Assembly: GCA_024280155.1 (NCBI GenBank)
Contig: JAJRQQ010000028.1
Coordinates: forward strand, 62,001 to 126,000
DNA from: Bacteroidota bacterium
Lineage (GTDB): Bacteria > Bacteroidota > Bacteroidia > Flavobacteriales_D > Crocinitomicaceae
Length of the DNA stretch: 64,000 bases
Direction of reading: 5' to 3'
The position numbers were made by a program, and so were the translations under genes. The first letter of the stretch is position 1. Each line of letters begins with the position of its first letter. Below, piece after piece: positions 33,869-43,871 of the stretch. The notes under the pieces were generated by a model that was not told the DNA's origin, did no database searches, and saw only the letters and a list, made by a program, of their open reading frames with translations.

Positions 33869-36800
33869 ATGGAAAATTTCTCTCGTGCTTTTTTTTCTAT
33901 GAAAATGATGACCGTAGGGTTATTTATTTTTTTAGCTGCTATTGCTACGGCAACTTTTGTTGAGTCAGCTTATGATATCGATACTGCACGGTCACTTGTT
34001 TACAATGCCTTATGGTTTGAGTTGCTGTTGTTTTATCTCGGAATCAACCTAATCGTAAATATTTTTCGATATAAAATGTGGCAGAAAGAGAAGATTGCAA
34101 TGTTTCTTTTTCATTTGTCGTTTATTGTTATTCTCATTGGAGCAGGTGTAACAAGATATTTTTCTTTTGAGGGAATTATGCCTATTCGCGAAGGAGAAAC
34201 AGTGGATTACATCTATTCTTCGAATGCCAATTTATGGTATAAACTCAATGATGGTAAACTTCAATACACCTACCACGAACCTCGATTGATGGCAACACAT
34301 TCTTGGGTAAATAATTATTTCTCTCACGATGTAGAATTTCCAAATCATAAAACACCCATTACGATAGAGTATGTGAATTACCAAAAAGGAATGATTGATT
34401 CTCTAGTAACGCACGATTCTATCCAGAGTTCTGCCATTGAAATTGTTTCTGGTGGAATGAATTCTACGTTCGTATCAAAAGGTGATTTCATGATGCTTGG
34501 AGAAGTTGCTCTTTCTTTTGATAAAGAAGATGCAATGCCAGGTATTCAAGTATTTGAAGAGGAAAAAGGTGTGTATATTCAATCGGCATTGCCAATGCGA
34601 TATTTGCCCATGACGCAAATGATTGAGGCAAGAAAGAATGGTTTTGATGTTGCAGATTCAATGTACACAGATGTTGCAGCAAATGAGAAAGTACTTTTCT
34701 TAACTTCTACCTTATATCAAGTTGGCGACCAACAATTTGTGTTTAAAGGATTGAAAGAACATACGAAAATGATGTTAATTCCTTCAGGGAAAAGAAAAAT
34801 GGGAAAAACTATTCTGACCGTGAAAATAACCGATGGAAATCAATCGAGGTTAGTACAAATGGAAGGTGGACAAGGTGTGATACCAGAACATGTTGTTTTT
34901 AATTTTCAAGGCTTGACGTATGAAATGGAATATGGCGCAATGAAAATTCCTTTACCTTTTGCAATTCGATGTAATGATTTTACTCTAGACAAATATCCTG
35001 GTTCCATGGTGGCATCTTCGTTTGAAAGTGAAGTAACATTGATTGATGATAAAAATAATTATACGCGTGACCAACGAATTTTTATGAATAATGTGATGGA
35101 TTACGGTGGATATCGCTTTTTTCAATCGAGTTACGACCAAGATGAAAAAGGGACAATTTTAAGCGTAAACCACGATTGGTGGGGGACAAACATTACTTAT
35201 CTAGGTTATTTAATGATGACAATTGGTATGATAATGACACTTTTTGCACCTGTTGGCCGTTCGAGAGAATTGATGAATAAATTGAAAAAATCTAAACTAA
35301 AACGGAAAGAATTATTAGGTGTATTTGTAGGAATGTTATTCCTTTCATCTTTTGGTTATGCTCAAGAAGAATCTCATGAAGGACATAATCATGCTACGCA
35401 TAAAGAAGCTGTTCACCGAATTATTTCTGAAGAAGAATCGGAAAAATTGTCCTATTTGATGGTGCAAGATTTTCAAGGTCGTGTAATTCCTTTTCACACA
35501 TTGTCCGACCAGTTACTGCGTAAAGTTCACCGTAGTAAAACTTTTACAGATGGGGATACTTCATACAATGCTGTGCAAATAATACTGAGCATGCACATGT
35601 ACCCTGATTATTGGTCAGATTTAGAGATGATTTATGTTTCCTCAAAATCGAATCTTCGAGATAAGTTAGGAGTGAAAGGAAAATACATTGCCTACAATGA
35701 TTTGGTTGATGAACATGGAGATTTTATTCTTCTTTCTGATTACCAAGCAGCTCACCAACGCGTTGAAATGAAAAGAGGAGAGTACGATAAGAAACTTATT
35801 AAATTAGTAGAACGTTTTCAAGTCGTACAATCAATTTTTCAGTGGAGGTACATGCAAATTGTTCCTGCAAGAAACGATGCTTCGCAAAAATGGTACGTTC
35901 CTTTAAGTCGTGCTGTAATGGAAAAAGATTCTGTGGCAAGTCGTTTGGCAATTAGTTACATTGCAAATGTTGATGCAGGAGCCGAATCAGGAGATTATAC
36001 GAAAGCAGATCAATCATTGAAAGAATTAATTGCATACCAGCGTGAAGTGAGTGCAGATTTTGTTCCTTCTGAAAATAAGATTGAAAAAGAGATCAATTAC
36101 AATAAAATGCATGTTTTTGAAAGTAGTTACAGAAGTTATCTGCTACTTGGTTTCCTGATGTTGATTGTTTTCTTCATTAAGATTTTCAAAAAACCAACCT
36201 TAAAAGCGGAGAAAGTTTTTTCAACCTTGACAAAGATTCTAACAGGTTTAACGGTAATTATTTTTATTTATCACGGTTACGGAATCTACATGCGTATGAT
36301 TATTTCTGGTCATGCGCCTTGGAGTAATGGTTATGAGGCAATGATTTTCATCGCTTGGATTTTGATGTTGTTTGGATTACTATTCTCTCCAAAGAATGCT
36401 GTAATTCTCGCTGGAGCTGCTATTTTGGCTGCACTTATGATTTTTGTAACGGAGTTGAATTTAATGGACCCTGAAATTACACCATTACAACCTGTGTTGA
36501 AATCTTATTGGTTGATGATTCACGTAGCCATAATTACAGGAAGTTATGCACCTCTTGGAATTTCGTTTATTCTCGGTTTCTTAAACCTCTGGTTGTATAT
36601 TTTTAGAAATAAAAAGAATGCAAAATTCATTACACTTAATATTAACGAATTAACGTATGTTTCAGAATTATCCATGACGATTGGTGTATTTATGTTGACC
36701 ATTGGTACTTTTCTTGGAGGAATTTGGGCGAATGAATCCTGGGGTAGATATTGGGGTTGGGACCCGAAAGAAACGTGGGCTTTGGTTGCTGTATTAGTAT

Positions 36801-37081
36801 ATGCATTGATTCTTCACTTGCGTTACATTCCAGGGTTGAAAGGGAAATTCTTATTCAGCACTGTTTCTATGTGGGGATATGTTTCTATCTTATTTACATT
36901 CTTTGGTGTTAATTTCTACTTATCAGGCTTGCATTCGTATGCTCAAGGAGAAGGTTTGCAAAGAATTCCAAATTGGATTTTCATAACGTTTGGAATTTTT
37001 GTACTTTTCACTATCATTGCAGCTATTCGTAATAGTTCATACAAGAAATCGATGGAAAAAGAAATCATGAAAAATGACTGA
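33869..37081 (+). CDS. ccsBA: Fused cytochrome c biogenesis protein (ResB/CcsB-CcsA)
   Basis: N-terminal ResB-like membrane domain; C-terminal CcsA with GGIWANESWGRYWGWDPKETWALV tryptophan-rich motif and GVNFYLSGLHSYA. Confidence 0.9.
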   Translation: MENFSRAFFSMKMMTVGLFIFLAAIATATFVESAYDIDTARSLVYNALWFELLLFYLGINLIVNIFRYKMWQKEKIAMFLFHLSFIVILIGAGVTRYFSFEGIMPIREGETVDYIYSSNANLWYKLNDGKLQYTYHEPRLMATHSWVNNYFSHDVEFPNHKTPITIEYVNYQKGMIDSLVTHDSIQSSAIEIVSGGMNSTFVSKGDFMMLGEVALSFDKEDAMPGIQVFEEEKGVYIQSALPMRYLPMTQMIEARKNGFDVADSMYTDVAANEKVLFLTSTLYQVGDQQFVFKGLKEHTKMMLIPSGKRKMGKTILTVKITDGNQSRLVQMEGGQGVIPEHVVFNFQGLTYEMEYGAMKIPLPFAIRCNDFTLDKYPGSMVASSFESEVTLIDDKNNYTRDQRIFMNNVMDYGGYRFFQSSYDQDEKGTILSVNHDWWGTNITYLGYLMMTIGMIMTLFAPVGRSRELMNKLKKSKLKRKELLGVFVGMLFLSSFGYAQEESHEGHNHATHKEAVHRIISEEESEKLSYLMVQDFQGRVIPFHTLSDQLLRKVHRSKTFTDGDTSYNAVQIILSMHMYPDYWSDLEMIYVSSKSNLRDKLGVKGKYIAYNDLVDEHGDFILLSDYQAAHQRVEMKRGEYDKKLIKLVERFQVVQSIFQWRYMQIVPARNDASQKWYVPLSRAVMEKDSVASRLAISYIANVDAGAESGDYTKADQSLKELIAYQREVSADFVPSENKIEKEINYNKMHVFESSYRSYLLLGFLMLIVFFIKIFKKPTLKAEKVFSTLTKILTGLTVIIFIYHGYGIYMRMIISGHAPWSNGYEAMIFIAWILMLFGLLFSPKNAVILAGAAILAALMIFVTELNLMDPEITPLQPVLKSYWLMIHVAIITGSYAPLGISFILGFLNLWLYIFRNKKNAKFITLNINELTYVSELSMTIGVFMLTIGTFLGGIWANESWGRYWGWDPKETWALVAVLVYALILHLRYIPGLKGKFLFSTVSMWGYVSILFTFFGVNFYLSGLHSYAQGEGLQRIPNWIFITFGIFVLFTIIAAIRNSSYKKSMEKEIMKND

Positions 37082-37796
37082 TAAAGTAGACATTCTCGTT
37101 TTTGCTGCTCATCCTGACGATGCTGAATTGTCGTGTGCAGGAACAATTATGAAACATATTGAGCAAGGTAAGACGGTTGCCATTGTCGATTTAACGCAAG
37201 GTGAATTAGGTTCTCGTGGAACAATTGAAACACGTTATGCAGAGGCAAAGAATGCGAGCGATATCATGGGGATTTCTTTTCGGGAGAATTTAAAAATGAA
37301 AGACGGTTGGTTTGAAATCAATGAAGAGAATAAACGATTAATTATTGAGCAAATTCGGCGTTTCAAACCGGAAATTGTACTTGCAAATGCACTTTCTGAC
37401 CGTCACCCTGATCATGGAAGGGGAGGGCAATTGGTGTCAGAAGCTTGTTTTTTAGCAGGTTTATTGAAAATTGAAACGACATACAATGGTGAAAACCAAA
37501 AACACCATCGACCAAAAGCCGTTTATCATTACATTCAAGATTATTACATTAAACCAGACTTTGTTGTCGATGTAAGCAATTACGTTGAGCGAAAAATAGA
37601 AGCGATTAAGGCGTATAAAACTCAGTTTTTTAATCCAAATTCTACGGCACCTCAAACTCCAATTTCTGGAGAAGATTATTTTGATTTCATCAAAGGTAGA
37701 ATGAAAGAAATGGGCAGACCGGCAGGAATGGAATATGCTGAAGGTTTTACCGTTGAACGTTTTATTGGCGTGGATAATTTATTTGATTTAGTTTAA
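37074..37796 (+). CDS. bshB1: Bacillithiol biosynthesis deacetylase BshB1 (PIG-L family)
   Basis: VDILVFAAHPDDAELSCAGTIMKHIEQGKTVAIVDLTQGELGSRGTIETRYAEA, LANALSDRHPDHGRGGQLVSEACFLAGL. Confidence 0.92.
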   Translation: MTDKVDILVFAAHPDDAELSCAGTIMKHIEQGKTVAIVDLTQGELGSRGTIETRYAEAKNASDIMGISFRENLKMKDGWFEINEENKRLIIEQIRRFKPEIVLANALSDRHPDHGRGGQLVSEACFLAGLLKIETTYNGENQKHHRPKAVYHYIQDYYIKPDFVVDVSNYVERKIEAIKAYKTQFFNPNSTAPQTPISGEDYFDFIKGRMKEMGRPAGMEYAEGFTVERFIGVDNLFDLV

Positions 37797-37810
37797 ACTA
37801 ATCTGTATTT

Positions 37811-38644
37811 GTGATGGAGTCTATAAATGAATTTTTGAGTTTTAATTTAATCAATTTTAGAGATCATTCTTTATCTGTTTTTGAATTGATTCTTGTGGTT
37901 TTGATTTTCGTTATCACAAAGTTGCTTTTGTGGATGGTGAAAAAAGCGATAGACAAAAAAGCAAAAAGTGTTAATCTTGATGAAGGTAGTTCATTTGCAT
38001 TATTTCAATTAATCAAATACATCGTATGGATTGTCTCCTTTGTACTAATACTCGACACTGTCGGTATTCAGCCTAGTCTAATTTTAGCAGGGTCTGCAGC
38101 TTTACTTGTTGGTATAGGTTTAGGTTTACAACAAACATTTAATGATATTTTATCAGGAATAATTCTATTGTACGAAAAATCTGTAAAGGTTGGAGATATT
38201 TTAGACATAGATGGAGAGGTTGTGATTATTCAAAAAATTGGCATTAGAACTTCAAAGGGGATGTCAAGAAGAGATATCAGTATTTTGATTCCCAATTCAT
38301 TAATCACAACCAATAAGGTAATTAACTGGAGTCATCAGGCGAAAAAAACAATCTTTTCTTTTGATGTAGGTGTTGCTTATGGTTCAGATGTTAAACTTGT
38401 CGTTAAAATCCTTGAACAAAGTGCTAAAGAACATAAAGATGTTTTGAAAGCTAGTTTGATTCAAGCTAGATTAATCAATTTTGGTTCTTCTTCATTGGAT
38501 TTTAGGATTTTGTTTTGTAGCGAACAAATATTTAGAATAGAGAAAGTTAAAAGTGATATACGGATGATTATTTGTGAAAAATTCGAAGAGAATGGGATCA
38601 CAATTCCTTTTCCTCAAGTAGATTTACACCTGAAACATGAATAA
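37811..38644 (+). CDS. Mechanosensitive ion channel (MscS family)
   Basis: GSAALLVGIGLGLQQTFNDILSGIILLYEKSVKVGDILDIDGEVVIIQKIGIRTS...IPNSLITTNKVINWSH. Confidence 0.92.
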   Translation: MMESINEFLSFNLINFRDHSLSVFELILVVLIFVITKLLLWMVKKAIDKKAKSVNLDEGSSFALFQLIKYIVWIVSFVLILDTVGIQPSLILAGSAALLVGIGLGLQQTFNDILSGIILLYEKSVKVGDILDIDGEVVIIQKIGIRTSKGMSRRDISILIPNSLITTNKVINWSHQAKKTIFSFDVGVAYGSDVKLVVKILEQSAKEHKDVLKASLIQARLINFGSSSLDFRILFCSEQIFRIEKVKSDIRMIICEKFEENGITIPFPQVDLHLKHE

Positions 38645-38648
38645 TTCT

Positions 38649-39095
38649 CTATTCTATTGAAATTATTTCTATTTCTCCATTGAATTGAGATGGCTCACCT
38701 ACTTTTTTCCCAACCAAAGCATTTCCTATTGGAGTAGTAATGGTTAAGCAAAAAATAGTTTCATTATCAATAGTAATTTTACCTATACCAACAGAGAAAA
38801 AAAAACACCCACGATTTGTTTTGACTAAACTCCCAAATTGAATTTTATCGTGTTTATCTTCGGGATTTATTTTTGCTAATGTCTCTTGGTACTCATTGAG
38901 GATATTAAGTTGTTGAGATAATTTCTCTTGTTCCAGATGAACCATCGCTCGACCTGTTTCATGCTTGTCACCAGCTGTGCTTTTTGAGTCATCGGTCACT
39001 GCAGAATTCAAATCTGAAAATGTTTGAGCGAGAACGCTATTTTTTTGCTCAATTTCTCTCTCTAATGCTTCGAAAATCTCTTTTTTAGTCAACAT
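38649..39095 (-). CDS. GreA/GreB-like C-terminal domain protein
   Basis: GDKHETGRAMVHLEQEKL coiled-coil and C-terminal ITTPIGNALVGKKVGEPSQFNGEIEIISIE, FKBP-like Gre fold signature. Confidence 0.75.
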   Translation of the reverse strand: MLTKKEIFEALEREIEQKNSVLAQTFSDLNSAVTDDSKSTAGDKHETGRAMVHLEQEKLSQQLNILNEYQETLAKINPEDKHDKIQFGSLVKTNRGCFFFSVGIGKITIDNETIFCLTITTPIGNALVGKKVGEPSQFNGEIEIISIE

Positions 39096-40203
39096 ATTGG
39101 GCTAAAAGTGATTTCCATTGATCTAAAATAATTTGTTCTGAACATTGCTCACCGAAAGAACGAATGAGTGTTTTGTCAAACTTCTTTTCACCACGAATCA
39201 TCGCGTACATTGCATCGCAAAGTTCGATTTCACTTTCTACAAGGATACCATGTTCTTCATTGAGTTCATTGGCGATTCCTACAGATGTTGTGATCACTGG
39301 CGTGCCTGTCGAAAAAGATTCTGCTAAAACAACGGAGAATGTTTCATAATTAGAAAACAATACAAACGCATCAGCTTTATGGTAATGAGCAACGGTTTCG
39401 TTCCATTCTAAAGGTCCGATAAACTCAACATAAGTTTCCAATCCTTTTTCTTGTATGATTTTTTGCCATTTCTCAACGTTCTCATCTGATACAAACGTAA
39501 ATTTGAATTCTCCAGTCAGAAAAGATAATTTTTCAATTGCATTTATCATTCCTTGAGGATTTTTCGTTTTTTCATCCAAGGTTGAAATGTGTAGAAAATG
39601 TGTTTTGTCGTTTTTGATGTCCGAAGAAAGAGAGAATAAGTTAGTGTCAATATGGTTTCCAATCACATTGATTTCTTCTTTCTTGAATACTTCTTGCATG
39701 TCTTTCTTTAGGAAATCACTGACAGCAATCACTGCGTCAACCTTTCTTTTTAACTTCCAAATCAAGAATTTTTCAACGAAATTCCAATTGTTTCTAATTT
39801 CTGGGCGATAATAAGAACCTTGATCGATGTAAACCAAAGGGCAACACAATTTTTTCTTTGCTTGGATGAACTGCCATGATTTAGGAAGAGCAATTTCTCC
39901 GATAATTAAATCAATGTTCTTTACCTTAGAAAGACCTAATTCAAATGCACTGAACTGGATTTTTCTCTTTTTGAATAATGATTTTTCATTCGGAAAAAAC
40001 ACTTGAATTTCGGTGACGTTATTCTTTTCAATAACGATTGTTTTTAGTTTATTAACCGTGTCGCTGCCAATTGTATTGATAACTGTTATTTGGTATTCTT
40101 TCGCTAATAATTCTGCCTGTCTTTGTACAAAATTGCCCAAAAAAGGTTTCTCAGGATTTGGGTACCAAGAACTAATCAGGAGAATGTGTTTTCTTTCTTT
40201 CAA
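39085..40203 (-). CDS. Glycosyltransferase family 4 (GT-B)
   Basis: ADAFVLFSNYETFSVVLAESFSTGTPVITTSVGIANELNEEHGILVE. Confidence 0.88.
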   Translation of the reverse strand: MKERKHILLISSWYPNPEKPFLGNFVQRQAELLAKEYQITVINTIGSDTVNKLKTIVIEKNNVTEIQVFFPNEKSLFKKRKIQFSAFELGLSKVKNIDLIIGEIALPKSWQFIQAKKKLCCPLVYIDQGSYYRPEIRNNWNFVEKFLIWKLKRKVDAVIAVSDFLKKDMQEVFKKEEINVIGNHIDTNLFSLSSDIKNDKTHFLHISTLDEKTKNPQGMINAIEKLSFLTGEFKFTFVSDENVEKWQKIIQEKGLETYVEFIGPLEWNETVAHYHKADAFVLFSNYETFSVVLAESFSTGTPVITTSVGIANELNEEHGILVESEIELCDAMYAMIRGEKKFDKTLIRSFGEQCSEQIILDQWKSLLAQYVD

Positions 40204-40207
40204 ATTT

Positions 40208-41344
40208 TTAAGCTAAAGTCGTGGCGTAAACACTTTTTATTTGCTCTAAAGCGTAATCGATTTCTTCTTTTGTTGTGTAACGAGAGAATGAAAAACGAGC
40301 ATTAGGACGCGTCATGTCAGCATTGATGGCTGTTAAAACATGTGAACCAACACTTGCCCCCGAGGTACAGGCACTTCCGCCTGAGCAAGCAACTCCTTTG
40401 ATGTCTAAAGTGAAAAGTAACATGCTTGACTTATCTGTTTTCGGAAAACTTACATTTAAAACAGTGTAGAGAGATTTTTCAGGATTTATTTCACCATGGA
40501 ATTCAATATCATCAAAATGAGATTTTAATTCTGAGATAAAATAATCTTTCAACTCTTGCACATGTTTTTGGTGACTTTGAACATCTTCATAAGCTAAATC
40601 CATTGCTTTCGCAAGACCAACCAATCCGTAGATGTTTTCTGTCCCACCTCTAAATCCTCTTTCTTGTGAACCGCCATGAATGAGGGAAGAAATCTTTACT
40701 GTATTCCGAGCAAATAGGAAACCAATTCCTGTCGGACCGTGAAATTTATGCGCAGCACAGGTTAAGAAATCCAATTTTAAATCCTCTAAATCAAATTTAT
40801 AATGCCCCATGGTTTGCACAGTGTCGGAATGAAAGAGAGCATTGTATTTTTGACACAATTCATTTACTTTTTTCAAAGGAAGTAAGGTTGAAATTTCATT
40901 GTTGGCGTGCATCAAAGAAACCAATGTTTTATCATTCGTTTGTAAAAGTTCTTCGAGATGTTTTAAATCAACATTTCCATTATTGTCAATATTAACCAAA
41001 GAAACGCGAACCCCAAATTCTTTTACCATTGCTTCGGCTGTATGACCAATCGCATGATGCTCTAGCGGAGAAGTAATGATATGTTTTACGCCCATTTTCA
41101 CAGAAGAATAAAGAGCTAGATTATCAGCTTCTGTCCCTCCTGAAGTAAAAATAATTTCAGAAGGTTGACAATTGAGGTGTTTAGCAATGCTTCTTCGAGA
41201 TGTTTCAATCAAAGCTTTTGCAGAACGTCCGAATGAATGTGTGGAGGAAGGATTTCCAAAATCATTCTTCAAAACAGGAATCATTGCTTCAACTACTTCT
41301 GGAGCAATGGGTGTTGTTGCTGCATTATCTAAATAAATTGCCAT
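40208..41344 (-). CDS. Cysteine desulfurase (NifS/IscS family)
   Basis: MAIYLDNAATTPIAPEVVEAM, FTSGGTEADNLAL, SAHKFHGPTGIGFLF-like AAHKFHGPTGIGFLFARN, ACSGGSACTSGASVGSHVL. Confidence 0.93.
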   Translation of the reverse strand: MAIYLDNAATTPIAPEVVEAMIPVLKNDFGNPSSTHSFGRSAKALIETSRRSIAKHLNCQPSEIIFTSGGTEADNLALYSSVKMGVKHIITSPLEHHAIGHTAEAMVKEFGVRVSLVNIDNNGNVDLKHLEELLQTNDKTLVSLMHANNEISTLLPLKKVNELCQKYNALFHSDTVQTMGHYKFDLEDLKLDFLTCAAHKFHGPTGIGFLFARNTVKISSLIHGGSQERGFRGGTENIYGLVGLAKAMDLAYEDVQSHQKHVQELKDYFISELKSHFDDIEFHGEINPEKSLYTVLNVSFPKTDKSSMLLFTLDIKGVACSGGSACTSGASVGSHVLTAINADMTRPNARFSFSRYTTKEEIDYALEQIKSVYATTLA

Positions 41345-41384
41345 TTACATCTGTAATTTTAATGTTTGTGCAAATCTAAAAAAA

Positions 41385-41414
41385 AACCGTAATTCTTGGT
41401 TGAATCACGGTTTT
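41385..41414 (-). terminator. Hairpin terminator downstream of small lipoprotein gene
   Basis: aaaaccgtgattca accaag aattacggtttt on the minus strand, followed by T run. Confidence 0.6.
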
Positions 41415-41438
41415 CATAGTAGTTGGTAATGCTTTTAA

Positions 41439-41638
41439 TTACAACAATTCACAAGAAGGATAATATGAATCTTCATAACTGTCGCAAATTTTTTGTGCAT
41501 CTTTCTTTTTAGAGAAGGGAATTGATGTAGTGTCCGTACAAACGCAAGTTCTATTTTTTCTACAAGAAGAAAATGCAATTAAGGTAATTGTTGCTAATGT
41601 GAAAACTTTTAAAAAAGTTTTGTGTTTGATTTTTTCAT
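41439..41638 (-). pseudogene. Small Cys-rich lipoprotein (~66 aa) with apparent one-base frameshift just after the start codon; absent from the ORF track
   Basis: Frame reads KVFTLATITLIAFSSCRKNRTCVCTDTTSIPFSKKKDAQKICDSYEDSYYPSCELL*, with lipobox LIAFSSC. ATG at 41638 comes into frame if the A6 run is A7 (MKKIKHKTFLKVFTL...). Confidence 0.6.
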
Positions 41639-41660
41639 TTTTACTTGATTTTAAGAATGT

Positions 41661-42467
41661 TTACATCATTTTATTGATGGTGTAATCATTAAGATTAATA
41701 TTAAATATTTTTTCTGACACCGATTTTACGTACATATGCATCGTTTCTTTCCCTTGCTTATCGTACGAAGTCATTTCCATAACATAACCTTCACCTTTTG
41801 AAATGTTTTTAGATTTTCCTCCAAAAGTTTTGGACATAGAACTCAGGTAGTTTTTATAATCGAATGGAACATTTGGAGCAAACCAGATTTGAGTTTTTCC
41901 ATCATCACTTGTGAGGTTGTATTCATAACACGTGTATCCTAGTATTTTTTTTGTTTTCCCTGTTTTGACCATCGTTGCATTTTTATCACTCTTCGATTCT
42001 TTCGTGACAGACTCCATCATTTTTTCCATCCATTGCATAGACATCACTGAAGCAGATTTGTTTTTATCATCTAAAACAATCATATTTTTAGCCTCAAAAT
42101 CTTGGATCATTTTATTATCATTCATAATCGCGAGGATATATCCATCACCGTATGATTGCTTTATTGTATTCGATGAATTTTCTTCTTTAGATTCGACTAC
42201 AATGGTTGCAGAAAAACTGAAAATATATTGTGTTTTCAATTCTTCGCTGGAAGAAGATTTCTTCTTGTTCTTCTTTTTCCCTGCATCAAAAACACCATCT
42301 ACTGCGTCTTCTGTTTGTTCAGCAGCTTTATTTTCCGCTTTACGTGTAATGGTTTCTTCAACTTTATTTTCGACTCTTTTACCAAGATTATCTAAGAATT
42401 GAGCCGTAGAATTAAAGTGAATTGTAATCAATGTGATTACGGACAATGTTAATTGAATTTTTTTCAT
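41661..42467 (-). CDS. DUF4412-like exported protein
   Basis: Signal peptide; KTKKILGYTCYEYNLTSDDGKTQIWFAPNVPFDY. Confidence 0.7.
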   Translation of the reverse strand: MKKIQLTLSVITLITIHFNSTAQFLDNLGKRVENKVEETITRKAENKAAEQTEDAVDGVFDAGKKKNKKKSSSSEELKTQYIFSFSATIVVESKEENSSNTIKQSYGDGYILAIMNDNKMIQDFEAKNMIVLDDKNKSASVMSMQWMEKMMESVTKESKSDKNATMVKTGKTKKILGYTCYEYNLTSDDGKTQIWFAPNVPFDYKNYLSSMSKTFGGKSKNISKGEGYVMEMTSYDKQGKETMHMYVKSVSEKIFNINLNDYTINKMM

Positions 42468-42479
42468 GAGTGAAAATTT

Positions 42480-43118
42480 TTAAAGATTAAAAACTAAACC
42501 ACCATTCAAGTATGCTTTACCGTAACCTGCTTCAAGGTAAAAACCCATTTTCTCTTTTGGAAAGAAACGAACCCCAACGTGAGGGCCGCCATAAATCATG
42601 TAACCAACATCATTTCCATAATTTTTATATGCTTTCTTAGCAATTGCGAATGTTGGACCACTACCAAATGAAAGTCCTGCGTAAATGTCTAATTTATCAG
42701 CGTGCATATTTTTGCCTGATTTGTCAGCAATGAGTTGATAAAAATGAAAATTAGAGTGAACCCCGATTGGTATTGCAATACTCCAGAATGCACTGTAATC
42801 ATTGTATGCATAAGGTATCACTCCTAAGCCCAGACCGGAGCGATCTATATTTTTTGCAAACGAAACACCGAGATTCACTCCTATTCCTATGTATTTATGT
42901 ATGCCAAATTCCATTTGTAATTGAATAACTCCTGCAAGTGGTTTTACGTGTCCTTTTGGTCCTTTCCCGTTTGTCGGATACCAAGTGTCATGTTGAGTCA
43001 TTCCAATACCCAATTGAAATTGTTTACTTCCTTTGCCTCCGAAGGCTTGTGCGGAAGAGTTATTTGTGTATGTCATCATTCCGATAACAAGACACAGTAA
43101 TGTGATTTTCTTTTTCAT
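42480..43118 (-). CDS. Predicted outer-membrane beta-barrel protein
   Basis: Signal peptide; alternating glycine/aromatic beta strands, ends ...AGYGKAYLNGGLVFNL. Confidence 0.65.
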   Translation of the reverse strand: MKKKITLLCLVIGMMTYTNNSSAQAFGGKGSKQFQLGIGMTQHDTWYPTNGKGPKGHVKPLAGVIQLQMEFGIHKYIGIGVNLGVSFAKNIDRSGLGLGVIPYAYNDYSAFWSIAIPIGVHSNFHFYQLIADKSGKNMHADKLDIYAGLSFGSGPTFAIAKKAYKNYGNDVGYMIYGGPHVGVRFFPKEKMGFYLEAGYGKAYLNGGLVFNL

Positions 43119-43223
43119 AGTGTTCCTTTTTGCATCAATAATTAATACAAAGGTAAGCTAGAGGATGGCGTGAAATTATGGGGGAATTACTGAAATGAAT
43201 ACAAGGGTTTTCCCTTGGTTGAA

Positions 43224-43853
43224 TTATTTTACAAATCCTTGGAGAATGGCTTTTTTGATCAATCCTGCCACATTTTTGACTTGGAATTTCATTAACAAGC
43301 TAGAGCGGTATCCTTCAACGGTTTTTTCAGAGATAAACAGTTTCGCTGCAATTTCTTTGGTTGATAATTCATTCTGAATACCATCGAGGACTTCAATTTC
43401 TCTGTTCGTAAGTCTGATGTTAGTATTTTCTTTATCGTCTGTTAGAAAAGAATTCGCAATATTCTCCGTAATGTCTTTTGAAATATATTTTTTGCCATTC
43501 AACGTTTCTCGAACGGCATGAATTAATTCTTCCAATGGTGCTGTCTTTGAAACGTAACTATCAATGCCTGTAGCAAGAACAGATTTAACTGTAAAAGCAT
43601 CCACATGAGAAGAAAGTGCAACAATTTTTATGTTGGGTTGAATAAGTTTTATTTCTTGAATGATTTCTCGTGCATCTACTTCGCCAAATTGAACATCTTG
43701 GATGATTAAATCATAGGTTTGCTCTTTTAAAAGAAAGATTAGTTTAGATTTATTTTTGGCAAACGATACTTCAAATTCGGGTGCATTCTCTTGAAAAAAA
43801 GAAATGATTCCTTCTCCGATTAAACCGTGATCATCTGCAACAATAATATCCAT
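43224..43853 (-). CDS. NarL/FixJ-type response regulator (REC + LuxR HTH)
   Basis: MDIIVADDHGLIGEGIISFF, LIIQDVQFGEVDAREII, LTNREIEVLDGIQNELSTKEIAAKLFISEKTVEGYRSSLLMKF. Confidence 0.93.
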   Translation of the reverse strand: MDIIVADDHGLIGEGIISFFQENAPEFEVSFAKNKSKLIFLLKEQTYDLIIQDVQFGEVDAREIIQEIKLIQPNIKIVALSSHVDAFTVKSVLATGIDSYVSKTAPLEELIHAVRETLNGKKYISKDITENIANSFLTDDKENTNIRLTNREIEVLDGIQNELSTKEIAAKLFISEKTVEGYRSSLLMKFQVKNVAGLIKKAILQGFVK

Positions 43854-43871
43854 GAAACAAATATAAACAAA

